Shown: piece by piece, positions 1 through 8,366 of the stretch
How the letters are laid out: every line of letters begins with the position of its first letter
Numbering within the stretch: the stretch's first letter is position 1
Source of the DNA: JAJZSS01 sp964463505
Lineage (GTDB): Bacteria > Chloroflexota > Anaerolineae > Anaerolineales > UBA4823
Reading direction: 5' to 3'
Assembly: GCA_964463505.1 (NCBI GenBank)
Contig: CAYXDC010000053.1
Location: forward strand, 1 to 23,407
DNA length: 23,407 nucleotides
The notes under the pieces: model-generated
Told to the model about the DNA's origin: nothing
Seen by the model: only the letters and a program-made list of their open reading frames with translations
Databases searched by the model: none
Translations under genes and position numbers: made by a program

Positions 1-192
1 CTGCTCCTTGACCAGCTCCTCGCCGGACTTGGCGGCGTACAGGTCGATGGTCTCCAGGAAGGGGGCGTCGTACTCCTGGTAGCCGAAGGATTCTGAGACT
101 TTGCGCGCCGCGTTGTACAGGTAGGTGCGCAGCGCCATATCTTCGGGGTAGAAATCGCGTGTGCCTTTGACGGGTTGGATGGTGCTCTTCAT
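1..192 (-). CDS. hisS: Histidyl-tRNA synthetase, N-terminal part (cut by window edge)
   Basis: The gene starts at the ATG at 192 and runs off the left edge, giving 64 residues. The product begins MKSTIQPVKGTRDFYPED, which carries the KGTRDF motif that opens class II histidyl-tRNA synthetases. It is followed by the expected first helix and strand, with FGYQEYDAPFLET corresponding to the motif 1 region. The enzyme charges tRNA-His with histidine in the cytoplasm. The leader has a modest purine-rich stretch (GAGAGG, about 12 bases before the ATG). The previous gene on the same strand ends 268 bases upstream, and a possible -10 box lies in that gap, so it is probably transcribed alone or with genes beyond the edge. 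The C-terminal catalytic motifs and the anticodon-binding domain are outside the window. HisZ, the paralogue in histidine synthesis, cannot be fully excluded from this fragment. Confidence 0.88.
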   Translation of the reverse strand, partial: MKSTIQPVKGTRDFYPEDMALRTYLYNAARKVSESFGYQEYDAPFLETIDLYAAKSGEELVKEQ

Positions 193-228
193 GGCCGGGG
201 TTGCCTCTCAGGTGGTTGTATGCGCCTG

Positions 229-234
229 ATTGTA
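229..234 (-). promoter_or_regulatory. Possible extended -10 box for hisS
   Basis: The minus strand reads TGCTACAAT here, an extended -10 element (TG, one base, TACAAT) ending 36 bases before the hisS ATG. No convincing -35 hexamer is present at the right distance. The same TACAAT hexamer precedes two other genes in the window. Confidence 0.35.
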
Positions 235-254
235 GCATAAAAACCGTGGATATC

Positions 255-293
255 ATTGCGAGGGAGCACTCTGCGCGACTGAAGCAATCTGGA
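255..293. repeat. Short interspersed-repeat-like element (ATTGCGAG...GAAGCAAT)
   Basis: The segment begins CATTGCGAGGGAG and ends GACTGAAGCAATC, with ATTGC and GCAAT as terminal inverted repeats. This resembles the short 'cattgcgag...gaagcaatc' family that I recall as widely scattered between genes in several phyla, Chloroflexota among them. Only one copy is visible in the window, so its repetitive nature rests on memory. The rest of the 193-460 gap holds no gene I can support. Confidence 0.5.
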
Positions 294-460
294 GTATATA
301 ACTAAGATGATTAAGCTTGCCAGCGCCAGAATGCCCCGCCCTGGGCGCTCTTTGACGTAGCGCAAAATGATCCCTTACGGCGCGCTCTATGCAACCAGAG
401 CAACCTGATCTTCGACTGCGCCTGGCACAAAACATTCAGCCAACATTTTTAATATGAGTA

Positions 461-3400
461 CTAGTCTGTAAGTCTCTCCAGCAGCTCGTACCCCGTGCGC
501 AGATCAGGCGTATGCAGACCCTCGCTGAACTGGCTTAGAATTTTCTCCAGATGTGTGATACCGGACTGGCTTTTACCCTGATCGTGCCAGAGCTGGCAAA
601 GGTTAATCACCGCGCGCAGTTCTAGCTGCCGGGCACCCTGTTGCCGGGCGATCTGACGGGCGGTTTCATAGCAGCTCTCCGCCTGTTTAAGCAAAGCTAC
701 CGGTGCATGAGGATCTTGAGCCTGTAACCGGAGCAGTTCACCTTTTATGCGGTAGGATTCTGCTGCAAACCAAAGCTCTGTGGTGCGTTGTGCCAGGCTA
801 ATGGCTTCATCGACACTCTCCAGGCCGCGCTCGATATCTCCGTTTGTGGCGCAGGCGAGGGCAAATAAATTCAGAAACGTGGTGCGATTGAGCATGGTTC
901 CCAGGCGCCGGTATTCTTCCATTGCCTGGTGCATGGCCTCCAGATCAGCCGCAACCGCTTCAGCTTGCTGGCTATGGATAAAGCGTAAGAAGAACTGCGC
1001 GGCCAGCTCAAAGTTGCGCAGCTCATACTTGCACGAGACCTGTAATAGTTCCTCCGCCGAGTTGTGGGCGGCTTCTAACTCACCGGTGATCAGTTGTTGC
1101 CAACATTTGCGACTGAGAGCGTAACAGGTGGTCATGGGTACTTGCAACTGTTCAGCCATCGCCATTGCTTCTTGAGCGGATTGCTCAGCCTGTTTGGGGT
1201 ATCCCATCAGCCATAAGCAGTTTCCCAGGTAAGCCAGTGCCACCACAGTGGGTGACATACCATATTGTAACGCCGCGGAACGCTGCAGCTCCAGGTCGCG
1301 CGACTCGCTGGTCCGGGTTAAAATGCCCCGTGCTTGCGCCAGCTTACCCTGATACAGGGGCACAATGTGTAAGCTGATCAGCGACAATAAAACTGGTTCC
1401 TGGATTTTCTCTGCCAGCTTAACCAGGCGAGAAAGCAGGGGGTTGACCAGCTCATGCTCAGAGCGTCCTAACCGGTAAATGGATAAAAACCACAAGGCTG
1501 GAATCAGGCGGGCGTCATCCGCCATTTTCTGGCAGAGTTGTTCTGCCCGGCGGTAATTCATTTCCAGTTCTGGCGCTGCCCAACCTTGTAGCGCGATCAG
1601 AGGTGGTCCCAGGCTCAGGTGCAGGTTCAAGCGCTGCTGATCCCAGGTTTCAGTCTCTGGCAATGAATCAAGTAGGTTTATGGCGTGCTCAAAATGGGTA
1701 ATCGCCTCCCGGTTGGCACTTAATTGCATGGCGTGTTTGCCCGCCAGGGCGTAATGGGGCACTGCCTTGCCTGCCATCCCTGCCAGCTCAAAATGGCGTG
1801 CTAACTGGAGGGTGACCTGGGAGTTTTGCCCCGTGTCTTGTGTGTGGATTTTTTCCAGGTGCAAGCCGATCTGTTCATGCAAGCGTGCTCTTTCAACTGC
1901 ATCCAGGTGCTGGTAGAGATATTTTTGGTACAGGATATGGCGGAAGCGATAGTGGGAAAGGGTTTGAGACTGGATTTGTTTGCGGCTTTGCGCAATCACC
2001 AGGTGATAGCGTTTGCTGATTTCCTGGCTCAAGATGCGGATCGTTTCGCTCACATCTTTCCTTGCCAGGCGTGCCAGGATTTCAGCGCTGAACTGCTCCC
2101 CTTCGACACTGGCAATGCTAAGCAATTCCTGGTGGTCCACTGGCAGTTGACTGATACGTTCCTCAAGCACCGCTTCTACCCGCACGGGTAGCGCATCCCA
2201 GTTTAAATGGGTGCCTTCTACCCAGCGGCCTTGTGGATTGCGATAAATCTCTCCTTTCTGTTGCATGCCGCGCAGCAGCTCGATGGTGAATAAGGGATTT
2301 CCACCCGTCTGGCGCAATAACATCTGGCGAAAATTGCTGCTGAACTGATTTGGCTCACTGTCCAGTAGCGCGTCAATAAAATTGTCGTCCTCACTTTGCT
2401 CCAGGTCCAGATGGAGATCACCCAGGCTGGTCTGTAATTCGTGGATCACCCCCGCCAGTGGATGGCGCTCACCGCGCCGGCCCATAGCAACCTCTTGCGG
2501 GCGGTATGCACCGAGCAATAAGATATGGCTGTTTGAAAGTCTGCGTGCCAGGTGAAAGAACAGGTTTACTGATTCAATGTCGATCCACTGTAAGTCATCC
2601 AGGATCAGCACCAATGGATTCTCCAGCGATAAACTGCTCAGGACTTTGGTGTACTGGCTGAACAAGGCCGCCTGGTTCAGTTGTGCTGGAGAGGGCGGTG
2701 GTGACATCTGGCTGAGTAGATTGCGCACCCGATTCTGGAGCTCGGGTTGGACACCAGGTATAGCCTGTGTGGTCGCAAGCAACTCACGAGCCGGAATGAA
2801 CCGGTCAATGAGGTCGGGCCCATCTTCCAGAAGCCTCTGGATGACTTTTGGGAGTAAGCGCCACAGGCGCACAGCATGTTCAGGCGCCATTGCCCCTCCC
2901 AGAACCCGCGCTTCAAGATCCCCTGCCAGGGTTTGCAGAATCACGCGGAACGGGAAATAGGGATCTGCTTCGCCGGTATATGCATTGCAATTGCCCCAAA
3001 CGACCACCAACTGGGGGTTCTGAAGTAAGGCCTGACGGCCAAACTCTGCCAGCAGAGACGTTTTCCCACTGCCGGGATCGCCAGTGACCAATAACATGCG
3101 CCCGGCGCCGTGCAGGGTAGCAGTCAGCTCGGCGTTAAGGCGCTGAAGTTCTGTTCTCCGGGCGACGAACAGAGGCGCTTCACGCTCAACTGGGCGTCGA
3201 CTGCTCAGGAAGGGCGGCATCTGGCTGGGCTGGGTGATGGTAATTTGCTCAGCTTTCAAGGCCAAGGCATCGCTCTGACCACTGCGGATCTGTTCGTATA
3301 GCTCGGTCGTGGCGGGTTCTGGCTCTATCGCCAGGTCTTGCAACAGTCGGGTACGGCAGGTTTCATATTGCCCCAGGGCGGCATTACGCTGGCCTTTGTG

Positions 3401-4039
3401 CAGGTATGCCCACATGATGTGCCGGTGGGCAGTCTCATCCCAGGGTTCCAGGGTAACCCAGTGGCGGGCATGCTGCAGCACCCGCTCCACGTCGCCCGTA
3501 TGGCGGTAGCGTTCCACCAACCGGCGGTGCGCTTCCAGTACCTGGAGGCGGAAGTGTTCTGATTTTAAGATAATCCACTCTTCAAAAGGTGCGCTATCTA
3601 TTGCGAAGCCCTCCAAAAATTCTCCACGGTAGAGCTGTAGGGCATTTTCCAGGTATTCAGCTCCCTGGGAAGTGAGAGGACCACCCGGGTTGGACGCCGT
3701 CAGCAAGGCGCAAAAATCAGCCACATCCAGCCAGGCTGAGCCTTGGGGATTATATTGCAGAGTATTTTGAGAGATCAACAACAGGGGTGTTTTGGCGCTC
3801 TGGTCGCCGATCAGGTGGCGGAGGTTGGCAATTGCATTGCGCAGGTTGCTCTGAGCATGGTCTTCACGAAAATCAGGCCATAAAAGATCAGCCAGGCTGC
3901 CTCGCGACCAGGGGCGGGCGGATTCGACGGCTAAATACGCCAGCAAAGCACGCACTTTGGCTGAACGAAAGCCAGTCAGAGGCCCCCCATCTACCTCCAC
4001 CTTGAAGGGTCCAAGCAACGCGATCAAGAGCTTCGCCAC
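461..4039 (-). CDS. SARP-family transcriptional regulator with AAA ATPase and TPR-like tail
   Basis: This is a 1,192-residue regulator of the large SARP (AfsR-like) type. Domain order is: N-terminal OmpR-like winged helix (about residues 5-80), bacterial transcriptional activator domain (about 85-255, with YRGEFLEGF and QYETCRTRLLQDL), AAA/NB-ARC-like ATPase with Walker A GDPGSGKT (320-327) and Walker B LVLILDDLQW (Asp481 and Asp482), then a long helical TPR-like region to the end. It presumably senses a signal through the C-terminal part and activates nearby promoters. I chose the GTG at 4039: it has GGGGAGG six bases upstream, and its product starts VAKLLIALLGPFKVEVDG, which matches the usual beginning of this family. 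An ATG at 4087, 16 codons earlier and also behind a GGAGG, is the alternative. It is divergent from the 4257-6196 cluster, a plausible but unproven target. Confidence 0.92.
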   Translation of the reverse strand: MAKLLIALLGPFKVEVDGGPLTGFRSAKVRALLAYLAVESARPWSRGSLADLLWPDFREDHAQSNLRNAIANLRHLIGDQSAKTPLLLISQNTLQYNPQGSAWLDVADFCALLTASNPGGPLTSQGAEYLENALQLYRGEFLEGFAIDSAPFEEWIILKSEHFRLQVLEAHRRLVERYRHTGDVERVLQHARHWVTLEPWDETAHRHIMWAYLHKGQRNAALGQYETCRTRLLQDLAIEPEPATTELYEQIRSGQSDALALKAEQITITQPSQMPPFLSSRRPVEREAPLFVARRTELQRLNAELTATLHGAGRMLLVTGDPGSGKTSLLAEFGRQALLQNPQLVVVWGNCNAYTGEADPYFPFRVILQTLAGDLEARVLGGAMAPEHAVRLWRLLPKVIQRLLEDGPDLIDRFIPARELLATTQAIPGVQPELQNRVRNLLSQMSPPPSPAQLNQAALFSQYTKVLSSLSLENPLVLILDDLQWIDIESVNLFFHLARRLSNSHILLLGAYRPQEVAMGRRGERHPLAGVIHELQTSLGDLHLDLEQSEDDNFIDALLDSEPNQFSSNFRQMLLRQTGGNPLFTIELLRGMQQKGEIYRNPQGRWVEGTHLNWDALPVRVEAVLEERISQLPVDHQELLSIASVEGEQFSAEILARLARKDVSETIRILSQEISKRYHLVIAQSRKQIQSQTLSHYRFRHILYQKYLYQHLDAVERARLHEQIGLHLEKIHTQDTGQNSQVTLQLARHFELAGMAGKAVPHYALAGKHAMQLSANREAITHFEHAINLLDSLPETETWDQQRLNLHLSLGPPLIALQGWAAPELEMNYRRAEQLCQKMADDARLIPALWFLSIYRLGRSEHELVNPLLSRLVKLAEKIQEPVLLSLISLHIVPLYQGKLAQARGILTRTSESRDLELQRSAALQYGMSPTVVALAYLGNCLWLMGYPKQAEQSAQEAMAMAEQLQVPMTTCYALSRKCWQQLITGELEAAHNSAEELLQVSCKYELRNFELAAQFFLRFIHSQQAEAVAADLEAMHQAMEEYRRLGTMLNRTTFLNLFALACATNGDIERGLESVDEAISLAQRTTELWFAAESYRIKGELLRLQAQDPHAPVALLKQAESCYETARQIARQQGARQLELRAVINLCQLWHDQGKSQSGITHLEKILSQFSEGLHTPDLRTGYELLERLTD

Positions 4040-4256
4040 AAGAGACCTCCCCGTAAATTGTAACGAAGAGAGGATACTTAAATTCATTATACATGACCTC
4101 CATGATAAATCTCTTCTCCACGTTTTGGATACGCATTTATTGTATTGTTAGGTTAGTTTTTGACCCGAATTTACTTCAAGTCTTGTTCACTGTCTTGAAT
4201 CCACCGCTCATTAAACGAAGGATGATTATTTTCTTTGATCATAAAGGAACCTGAAT

Positions 4257-5027
4257 TTGATTACTGGAGACCAATTGCTGGCAGTTTTCGCAACCTATAA
4301 TCAACAGGTCTGGCCGATGCAAATCATCGCCTATGTGCTCGGAATGATCGCCGTCTTGCTCGCATTCCGCCCCATCAGGGCCGCGTCCCGATGGATCGCT
4401 GCCATTCTGGCATTTTTCTGGTTGTGGGTGGGTTTGATGTTCTGGCTTCCCAGTGCATTGCAGGGTTTTACGCCTGCATACCTGTTCTGTGTGATGTTTG
4501 TGATCCAGGGCTTGCTTTTTCTGCCCCACCTGCTACATGCCACGATATCGTTTGGCACCTATTCCAGACCATACACCTGGGTTGGGATTGCCATGCTCCT
4601 GTATGCACTGGTGGGTTATCCCCTGGTGGGCATGCTGGTTGGGCATATCTATCCGCGCACGCCACCCTTTGGTCTGACCCCTTGCCCATTAATCATCTTT
4701 ACCTTTGGGTTGTTCTTGTTGACTAACCGGAAGTTGCCAAAAGCCTTGCTGGTGATACCTTTCTGCTACTCCTTGTCTGGATTCTTGTGGATCACCATCG
4801 GGATTTATGAAGATGTAGGGCTGGTGCTGAGCGGTTTTTTGGGGATTTTGTTGATCAGGAGACGGGAGGCGCACATGTTCCCAACCCAGTCGATTTCATC
4901 GGTTACCCGGTCGGTTAAAGCCGGTTGGAGCCTGGATTTACCGGATCAAAAGACCACCGGTGGAACTGATCAGCAAAAAATGCCAGCAATTCCAGGAAAC
5001 AACCAGACCAGGGAAAGGAGTTCCTAA
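4257..5027 (+). CDS. DUF6064-like polytopic membrane protein
   Basis: The product has 256 residues with about seven or eight hydrophobic segments in the first 205, then a polar tail of about 50 residues. The opening (FATYNQQVWPMQII) and the central GYPLVGMLVGHIYPRTPPFGLTPCP match my memory of DUF6064 membrane proteins, whose function is not established. I chose the TTG start at 4257: AAAGGA lies about eight bases upstream, and the family begins only a few residues before the FAxYN motif. No earlier ATG fits. It is the first gene of a plus-strand cluster with the genes at 5126 and 5795, and is divergent from the SARP regulator at 4039, with about 217 bases between start codons. Those bases show no clear promoter to me. 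The polar tail after RRREA is unlike the hydrophobic core and may be poorly conserved. Confidence 0.82.
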   Translation: MITGDQLLAVFATYNQQVWPMQIIAYVLGMIAVLLAFRPIRAASRWIAAILAFFWLWVGLMFWLPSALQGFTPAYLFCVMFVIQGLLFLPHLLHATISFGTYSRPYTWVGIAMLLYALVGYPLVGMLVGHIYPRTPPFGLTPCPLIIFTFGLFLLTNRKLPKALLVIPFCYSLSGFLWITIGIYEDVGLVLSGFLGILLIRRREAHMFPTQSISSVTRSVKAGWSLDLPDQKTTGGTDQQKMPAIPGNNQTRERSS

Positions 5028-5067
5028 TCACAGGGAGTGAAAATGGCGCACACAAGGCTTTTGCGCA

Positions 5068-5111
5068 ATGGTTAGCTCAAAGGTCTAACCATCGGTTCGG
5101 ATATGTTTTTT
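5068..5111 (+). promoter_or_regulatory. Hairpin followed by T-run between membrane and secreted protein genes
   Basis: ATGGTTAG at 5068-5075 and CTAACCAT at 5085-5092 form a perfect 8-bp inverted repeat with a nine-base loop. A run of six T's follows at 5106-5111, but 13 bases beyond the stem, too far for a classical terminator. It lies in the 98-base gap just before the AGGAGG of the next gene, so it may be an attenuator, an operator, or chance. Confidence 0.35.
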
Positions 5112-5125
5112 CTCAGGAGGCAAAA

Positions 5126-5698
5126 ATGAACAAGAATATCTTTCGTTTAGGCGTGATCATCATGCTGGTGGTTGTCTTCAGCCTGTTTGCCGTATCCCTG
5201 GCAGTTCAGCCGGCGGTTGCAGGCGCAGAGCGTATCCCATTCAAAAACTACAACATTGCCTGCTCATACCAGGAAGGAAAGACCTGGGTGAGTGATGATG
5301 GGATCGTACATCTGCGGGGCAGGATCCTGCAGTCTGTGATCATTTCCGAGGGCGAAGCCCTTCAGTATTTTGAGGGGACAGGTCAGATCGTGGGCAATGC
5401 TAATATCTTTGACCCTATTTTAGGTCTGGGCACCTATTTTGGTAGCCTGGAGATCTATCCCACGGATAAGGATGGTTACTGGGCGGGCAAATGGACGGTC
5501 CAGATCACGGAAGATGGACCGAAGGGTATTGCCCGGTTACAGGGCTATGGGCCGGATCTTAAAGGTATGTTCAGCAAAGGCACGCTGAGTTACCTGCCAC
5601 CCACGGTATTGGCAAACTTCGCCTACTTATGTGGTGGTCAGCAGCCCGTAGCAGGCACTCTGGCAGAAGGGGTCTTGTTGATCCATGGCAGTGATTGA
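5126..5698 (+). CDS. Secreted protein of unknown family
   Basis: The product has 190 residues. It starts with a clear Sec signal peptide: basic MNKNIFR, a hydrophobic core over about residues 8-27, and a probable signal peptidase I site near AVAGA (about residues 30-34). There is no lipobox cysteine at the cleavage site, so it should be released or remain periplasmic/extracytoplasmic rather than be lipid-anchored. The mature part, about 155 residues, is rich in short beta-prone segments and glycine and ends in a possible disulfide pair (one Cys in NIACSY, one in YLCGG). I do not recognise a family. The start is well supported by AGGAGG six bases upstream. It sits between two membrane-protein genes and may share their transcript, though hairpins occupy both gaps. 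Confidence 0.85.
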   Translation: MNKNIFRLGVIIMLVVVFSLFAVSLAVQPAVAGAERIPFKNYNIACSYQEGKTWVSDDGIVHLRGRILQSVIISEGEALQYFEGTGQIVGNANIFDPILGLGTYFGSLEIYPTDKDGYWAGKWTVQITEDGPKGIARLQGYGPDLKGMFSKGTLSYLPPTVLANFAYLCGGQQPVAGTLAEGVLLIHGSD

Positions 5699-5719
5699 TT
5701 GAACAAGATCGGTGGGCGG

Positions 5720-5758
5720 GGACAACGTCCTGCGCAACGCTTTGCCAGGACGTTGTCC
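5720..5758 (+). repeat. Long perfect hairpin between the genes at 5126 and 5795
   Basis: GGACAACGTCCTG (5720-5732) and CAGGACGTTGTCC (5746-5758) form a perfect 13-bp inverted repeat. The stem continues inwards after one unpaired C with GCAA/TTGC and a CGCT tetraloop. It begins 21 bases after a stop codon. There is no T-run after it, so it is not a standard terminator. It may be an mRNA-stabilising structure, a factor-assisted terminator or a REP-like repeat. Confidence 0.7.
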
Positions 5759-5794
5759 TGCCTGCACAAAACGACGACATATCGGGGGAGTGAA

Positions 5795-6196
5795 ATGATG
5801 AAACTCAAACCCTTGATTCTGGTCATGGCTGTGTTCTCATTGGTCTGGGGGGCCGGGTTTCTGCTGTTGCCGGCTCAGATGTGGGGGTTATATGGGATTA
5901 CTCTGGATTCGGGTGGGATTTACATCGCCCGCATGTTGGGTGTGGTTTTCTTCATGCTGGGTCTGATCCTATGGCTCGCTAAAAACGACCCCGGATCGCA
6001 ATCTCTGCGGGCGATTGTGATCGGCCTTGGGGTCGGGAATCTGATCGGCTTTGTGGTTACACTGTGGGGACAGTTAACCGTTGACATCAGCATGCTTGGT
6101 TGGGTTGGAGTGTCGTCCTTTCTGTTGCTGGGGCTGGGTTTTGGATATCACTTGCTGCAAGATCACCCGACCAGTGATTTGTCGGTCAGCAACTAA
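5795..6196 (+). CDS. Small four-helix membrane protein, function unknown
   Basis: The product has 133 residues with four predicted transmembrane segments (about residues 5-25, 45-65, 75-95 and 100-122) and a short polar C-terminus. I chose the ATG at 5795 because GGGGGAG lies immediately upstream (5784-5790), four bases away; a second ATG follows at 5798. The reading frame extends upstream to 5699, but that part runs through the hairpin at 5720-5758 and is not protein-like. The topology and size resemble small DoxX/DUF4345-like membrane proteins, but no diagnostic motif allows a firm assignment. It is third in the cluster with the DUF6064-like and secreted proteins. Its stop lies only 20 bases from the convergent stop of the 6217 gene, with no visible terminator between them. 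Confidence 0.8.
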   Translation: MMKLKPLILVMAVFSLVWGAGFLLLPAQMWGLYGITLDSGGIYIARMLGVVFFMLGLILWLAKNDPGSQSLRAIVIGLGVGNLIGFVVTLWGQLTVDISMLGWVGVSSFLLLGLGFGYHLLQDHPTSDLSVSN

Positions 6197-6216
6197 AAGT
6201 CTCAAACTCGGATGGC

Positions 6217-8304
6217 TCAGTAACCTTCGATCGTGCCCTGCGGGCAGGCCATGCTCTCTAACAGCCCGTTCACAGCCTGGCGGTCTTCGCTCCCCAGCGT
6301 AGCGCCTTCCAGGAATTTCTCCCATGCCAGGCACAGGCGCGGCGCCAGGTCCGGGTTGGCTTCCCAGGCGGTCGTGGTTTGCGCCACAGCTGCCTGCCAG
6401 CTTGCGCTGCGCGCCTGGGCTTCAATGAACGGCAGCTTTTCATACGGGTTGCCCGGGGAGAGACCTTTTTGGGCAGCCTGTTCACCCAGCTCGATGACCT
6501 CCCCCCACAGGCCCTGCTGGCGCGCCAGCTCGGCTTTCTGGTAAACATAGCACCAGCTATGCTCCGGCTCCGCGCCGAATAATTCCACCGGCGGGCCGCC
6601 GGGGCCGGCTGGCTGGGGCAGGATACGGCTCAAATTGGCCACCGGCAGCGCCTGGCGGGTGATTTCCGGCAGCTCGAGCAGTCCGCTATCGTCGGGTGAG
6701 AGCACCCATAGGCAGCGCCCGCCGCCGGGTTTGAAGTACATCACCAGGCTGTTCAGGCTGGAGCCGTTGAATTCAAAGGTGCGGAAGGAATCGTTGAATG
6801 GTTTCTCGCGCGCCAGCCTGGGTACTTGCAGGGGTCCGACATCGTGATACAGCTCAAGGAACCAGTAGCCGGCCTGGGTTGTACCAAACGGCTGCGGGTA
6901 AAGCAGGTTAAGAGCGATGCTGGTGGGACGCCGCCCCATATATAGGAACAGTTCGTCGGCCGAGAGCAGGGCGGTGCCTGGCTGCAGGCCGGGGGCGCGC
7001 CAGTAAAGCTGCCAGAAGAAGCTGTTCTGGCTCAGCGAGGAGCGGTAATAAGAGACGGCCACGCGCAGGTGATAGCCGGTGGATGCGCCGACCAGGGCGG
7101 CCACGAGCAGGATTTTGGCCAGGCGGCGCGGCGTGAAGGCTTCCAGGAGGGCGATGATCAGCAGCGACATCCCCGGCAGGGCTGCCAGGGCGAAGCGGCC
7201 GCTCTGCAAGCCCAACAAGGACTGGCGATCGATAAGCCATACCGGCAGCGGCCCCAACACCGTCCAGATCAGACCCAATACGGCGGCTGGCTTCCACCAA
7301 TCTGAACGCGCTGCGGGGGCCATTTCCGGGTTGGCAGGTGAGGATTGCCCATAGCTCCAGCGCAGGAAGAAAAATACCCCCGCTGCAGTGACGAAACCAA
7401 TCGCCAGGGAGAGCAAAACGGAGCGGTCCGACAGCGCCAGGCTCTCCGGCGTGATGGTCTGGTACCAGGCGCCCAGCAGATTGTGGATCAGGTCCTGCAG
7501 CATGGCTTGCGCCAGTTGTAAGATCAGCGCCAGCGGCCCCAGGCCTGCTGTGGCGCTCTCGGAGTTGATGATCAGCTCGGCGGTATGCGATTCGGGCAGG
7601 TTGCGCTGGAAGTTAAACCACCAGGCAAACACCCCGCCCAGCCCCAGCAGATAAGGCGCCCAGGACTTGACGACTTTGCCCAGGCTGTGGCGCAGCAGGG
7701 CGGGCGCGCTGCCGGGGACTGCCAGCCACAAAAAAACCGGGCGCAGCAGCTCCAGCGACCACAGGTACTCCATGGTCACCATGTGCAGCAGCATGCTCGC
7801 CAGGCTGAGTAAAGTGAGCGGCCAGAACCAGCGCGGTCTGCGCAAGGCCAGCAGCATGGCGCCTACCGATAGGAAATACAGCACATAGATCTGCCACTGC
7901 TGGTTGAAGGTGATCGCTACCGCTTGTTGGGTGAAGATGGGGTAGATGGCGAATAAAAGCGCCGCCCAGGTAGCTTCCCGGCGGCGGCCCGGCCAGATCA
8001 ACTGCAGCACGTACCAGAAACCCACCACAGCCAGCCAGCGCAGGAGCAGGCTGAAGATATGCCAGGTCAGGGGGTGGGTGCCCAGCACGGGGATGGTGAG
8101 GGTGTAGCTCCAGGCTGAGAGCGGGCGCTCGTAGCGGTAGAATTCCCAGAAGGCCTGCACGCCCTGCAGGCGCGCCGCCGCCACGATCGGCCAATCGTCC
8201 CAGTACAGGCGCAGGAATGGGGCAGCAATCCCGAAGCTGAGCCCCAATAACAGCAAAAAGGCCAGCAGGTGGCTGATCCAGGATCTATGCGGGTTGATTT
8301 TCAC
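6217..8304 (-). CDS. Large polytopic membrane protein, glycosyltransferase-like
   Basis: This is a 695-residue integral membrane protein. Roughly a dozen hydrophobic segments fill the first 470 residues, and a soluble C-terminal part of about 200 residues follows, ending in alpha-helical, TPR-like sequence. The loop after the first transmembrane helix carries YWDDW (Asp36, Asp37). Acidic pairs in this position are typical of GT-C fold enzymes that use lipid-linked sugars (GT39/GT83-like), so a role in glycosylating envelope components is inferred. I chose the GTG at 8304: its product begins VKINPHRSW directly before the first membrane helix, and an extended -10 box lies exactly six bases upstream. 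The frame stays open upstream to 8535, but that part is arginine- and proline-rich and overlaps the ferredoxin gene antiparallel in frame content, so it is not real. Family membership beyond GT-C-like is uncertain. Confidence 0.82.
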   Translation of the reverse strand: MKINPHRSWISHLLAFLLLLGLSFGIAAPFLRLYWDDWPIVAAARLQGVQAFWEFYRYERPLSAWSYTLTIPVLGTHPLTWHIFSLLLRWLAVVGFWYVLQLIWPGRRREATWAALLFAIYPIFTQQAVAITFNQQWQIYVLYFLSVGAMLLALRRPRWFWPLTLLSLASMLLHMVTMEYLWSLELLRPVFLWLAVPGSAPALLRHSLGKVVKSWAPYLLGLGGVFAWWFNFQRNLPESHTAELIINSESATAGLGPLALILQLAQAMLQDLIHNLLGAWYQTITPESLALSDRSVLLSLAIGFVTAAGVFFFLRWSYGQSSPANPEMAPAARSDWWKPAAVLGLIWTVLGPLPVWLIDRQSLLGLQSGRFALAALPGMSLLIIALLEAFTPRRLAKILLVAALVGASTGYHLRVAVSYYRSSLSQNSFFWQLYWRAPGLQPGTALLSADELFLYMGRRPTSIALNLLYPQPFGTTQAGYWFLELYHDVGPLQVPRLAREKPFNDSFRTFEFNGSSLNSLVMYFKPGGGRCLWVLSPDDSGLLELPEITRQALPVANLSRILPQPAGPGGPPVELFGAEPEHSWCYVYQKAELARQQGLWGEVIELGEQAAQKGLSPGNPYEKLPFIEAQARSASWQAAVAQTTTAWEANPDLAPRLCLAWEKFLEGATLGSEDRQAVNGLLESMACPQGTIEGY

Positions 8305-8318
8305 GCCAGGATTGTAAC
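8302..8318 (-). promoter_or_regulatory. Extended -10 box, six bases before a GTG: predicted leaderless start
   Basis: The minus strand reads TGTTACAAT, then CCTGGC, then the GTG at 8304. Transcription usually begins about seven bases after the -10 hexamer, so the mRNA should start at the GTG itself. No ribosome binding site is present or could fit. No clear -35 box is seen. Confidence 0.55.
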
Positions 8319-8366
8319 ATACGCCATGAGCTCGACGGTTGGGGGTGGTTGGCGGGGCGGTCAGGG

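Noticed and set aside
253..435. A 60-residue minus-strand frame in the hisS upstream gap
   Set aside because: It is arginine- and serine-rich, has no ribosome binding site, and its end runs through the short interspersed-repeat-like element.
5068..5092. tRNA-like stretch (GGTTAGCTCAAAGGTCTAACC)
   Set aside because: It resembles a D-arm, but no acceptor, anticodon or T-arm can be folded around it; it is a plain inverted repeat.
5699..5794. Upstream extension of the small membrane protein from a TTG at 5699
   Set aside because: The stretch consists of the 13-bp hairpin and encodes basic, non-membrane sequence. The ATG at 5795 has a GGGGGAG site and begins the first membrane helix.
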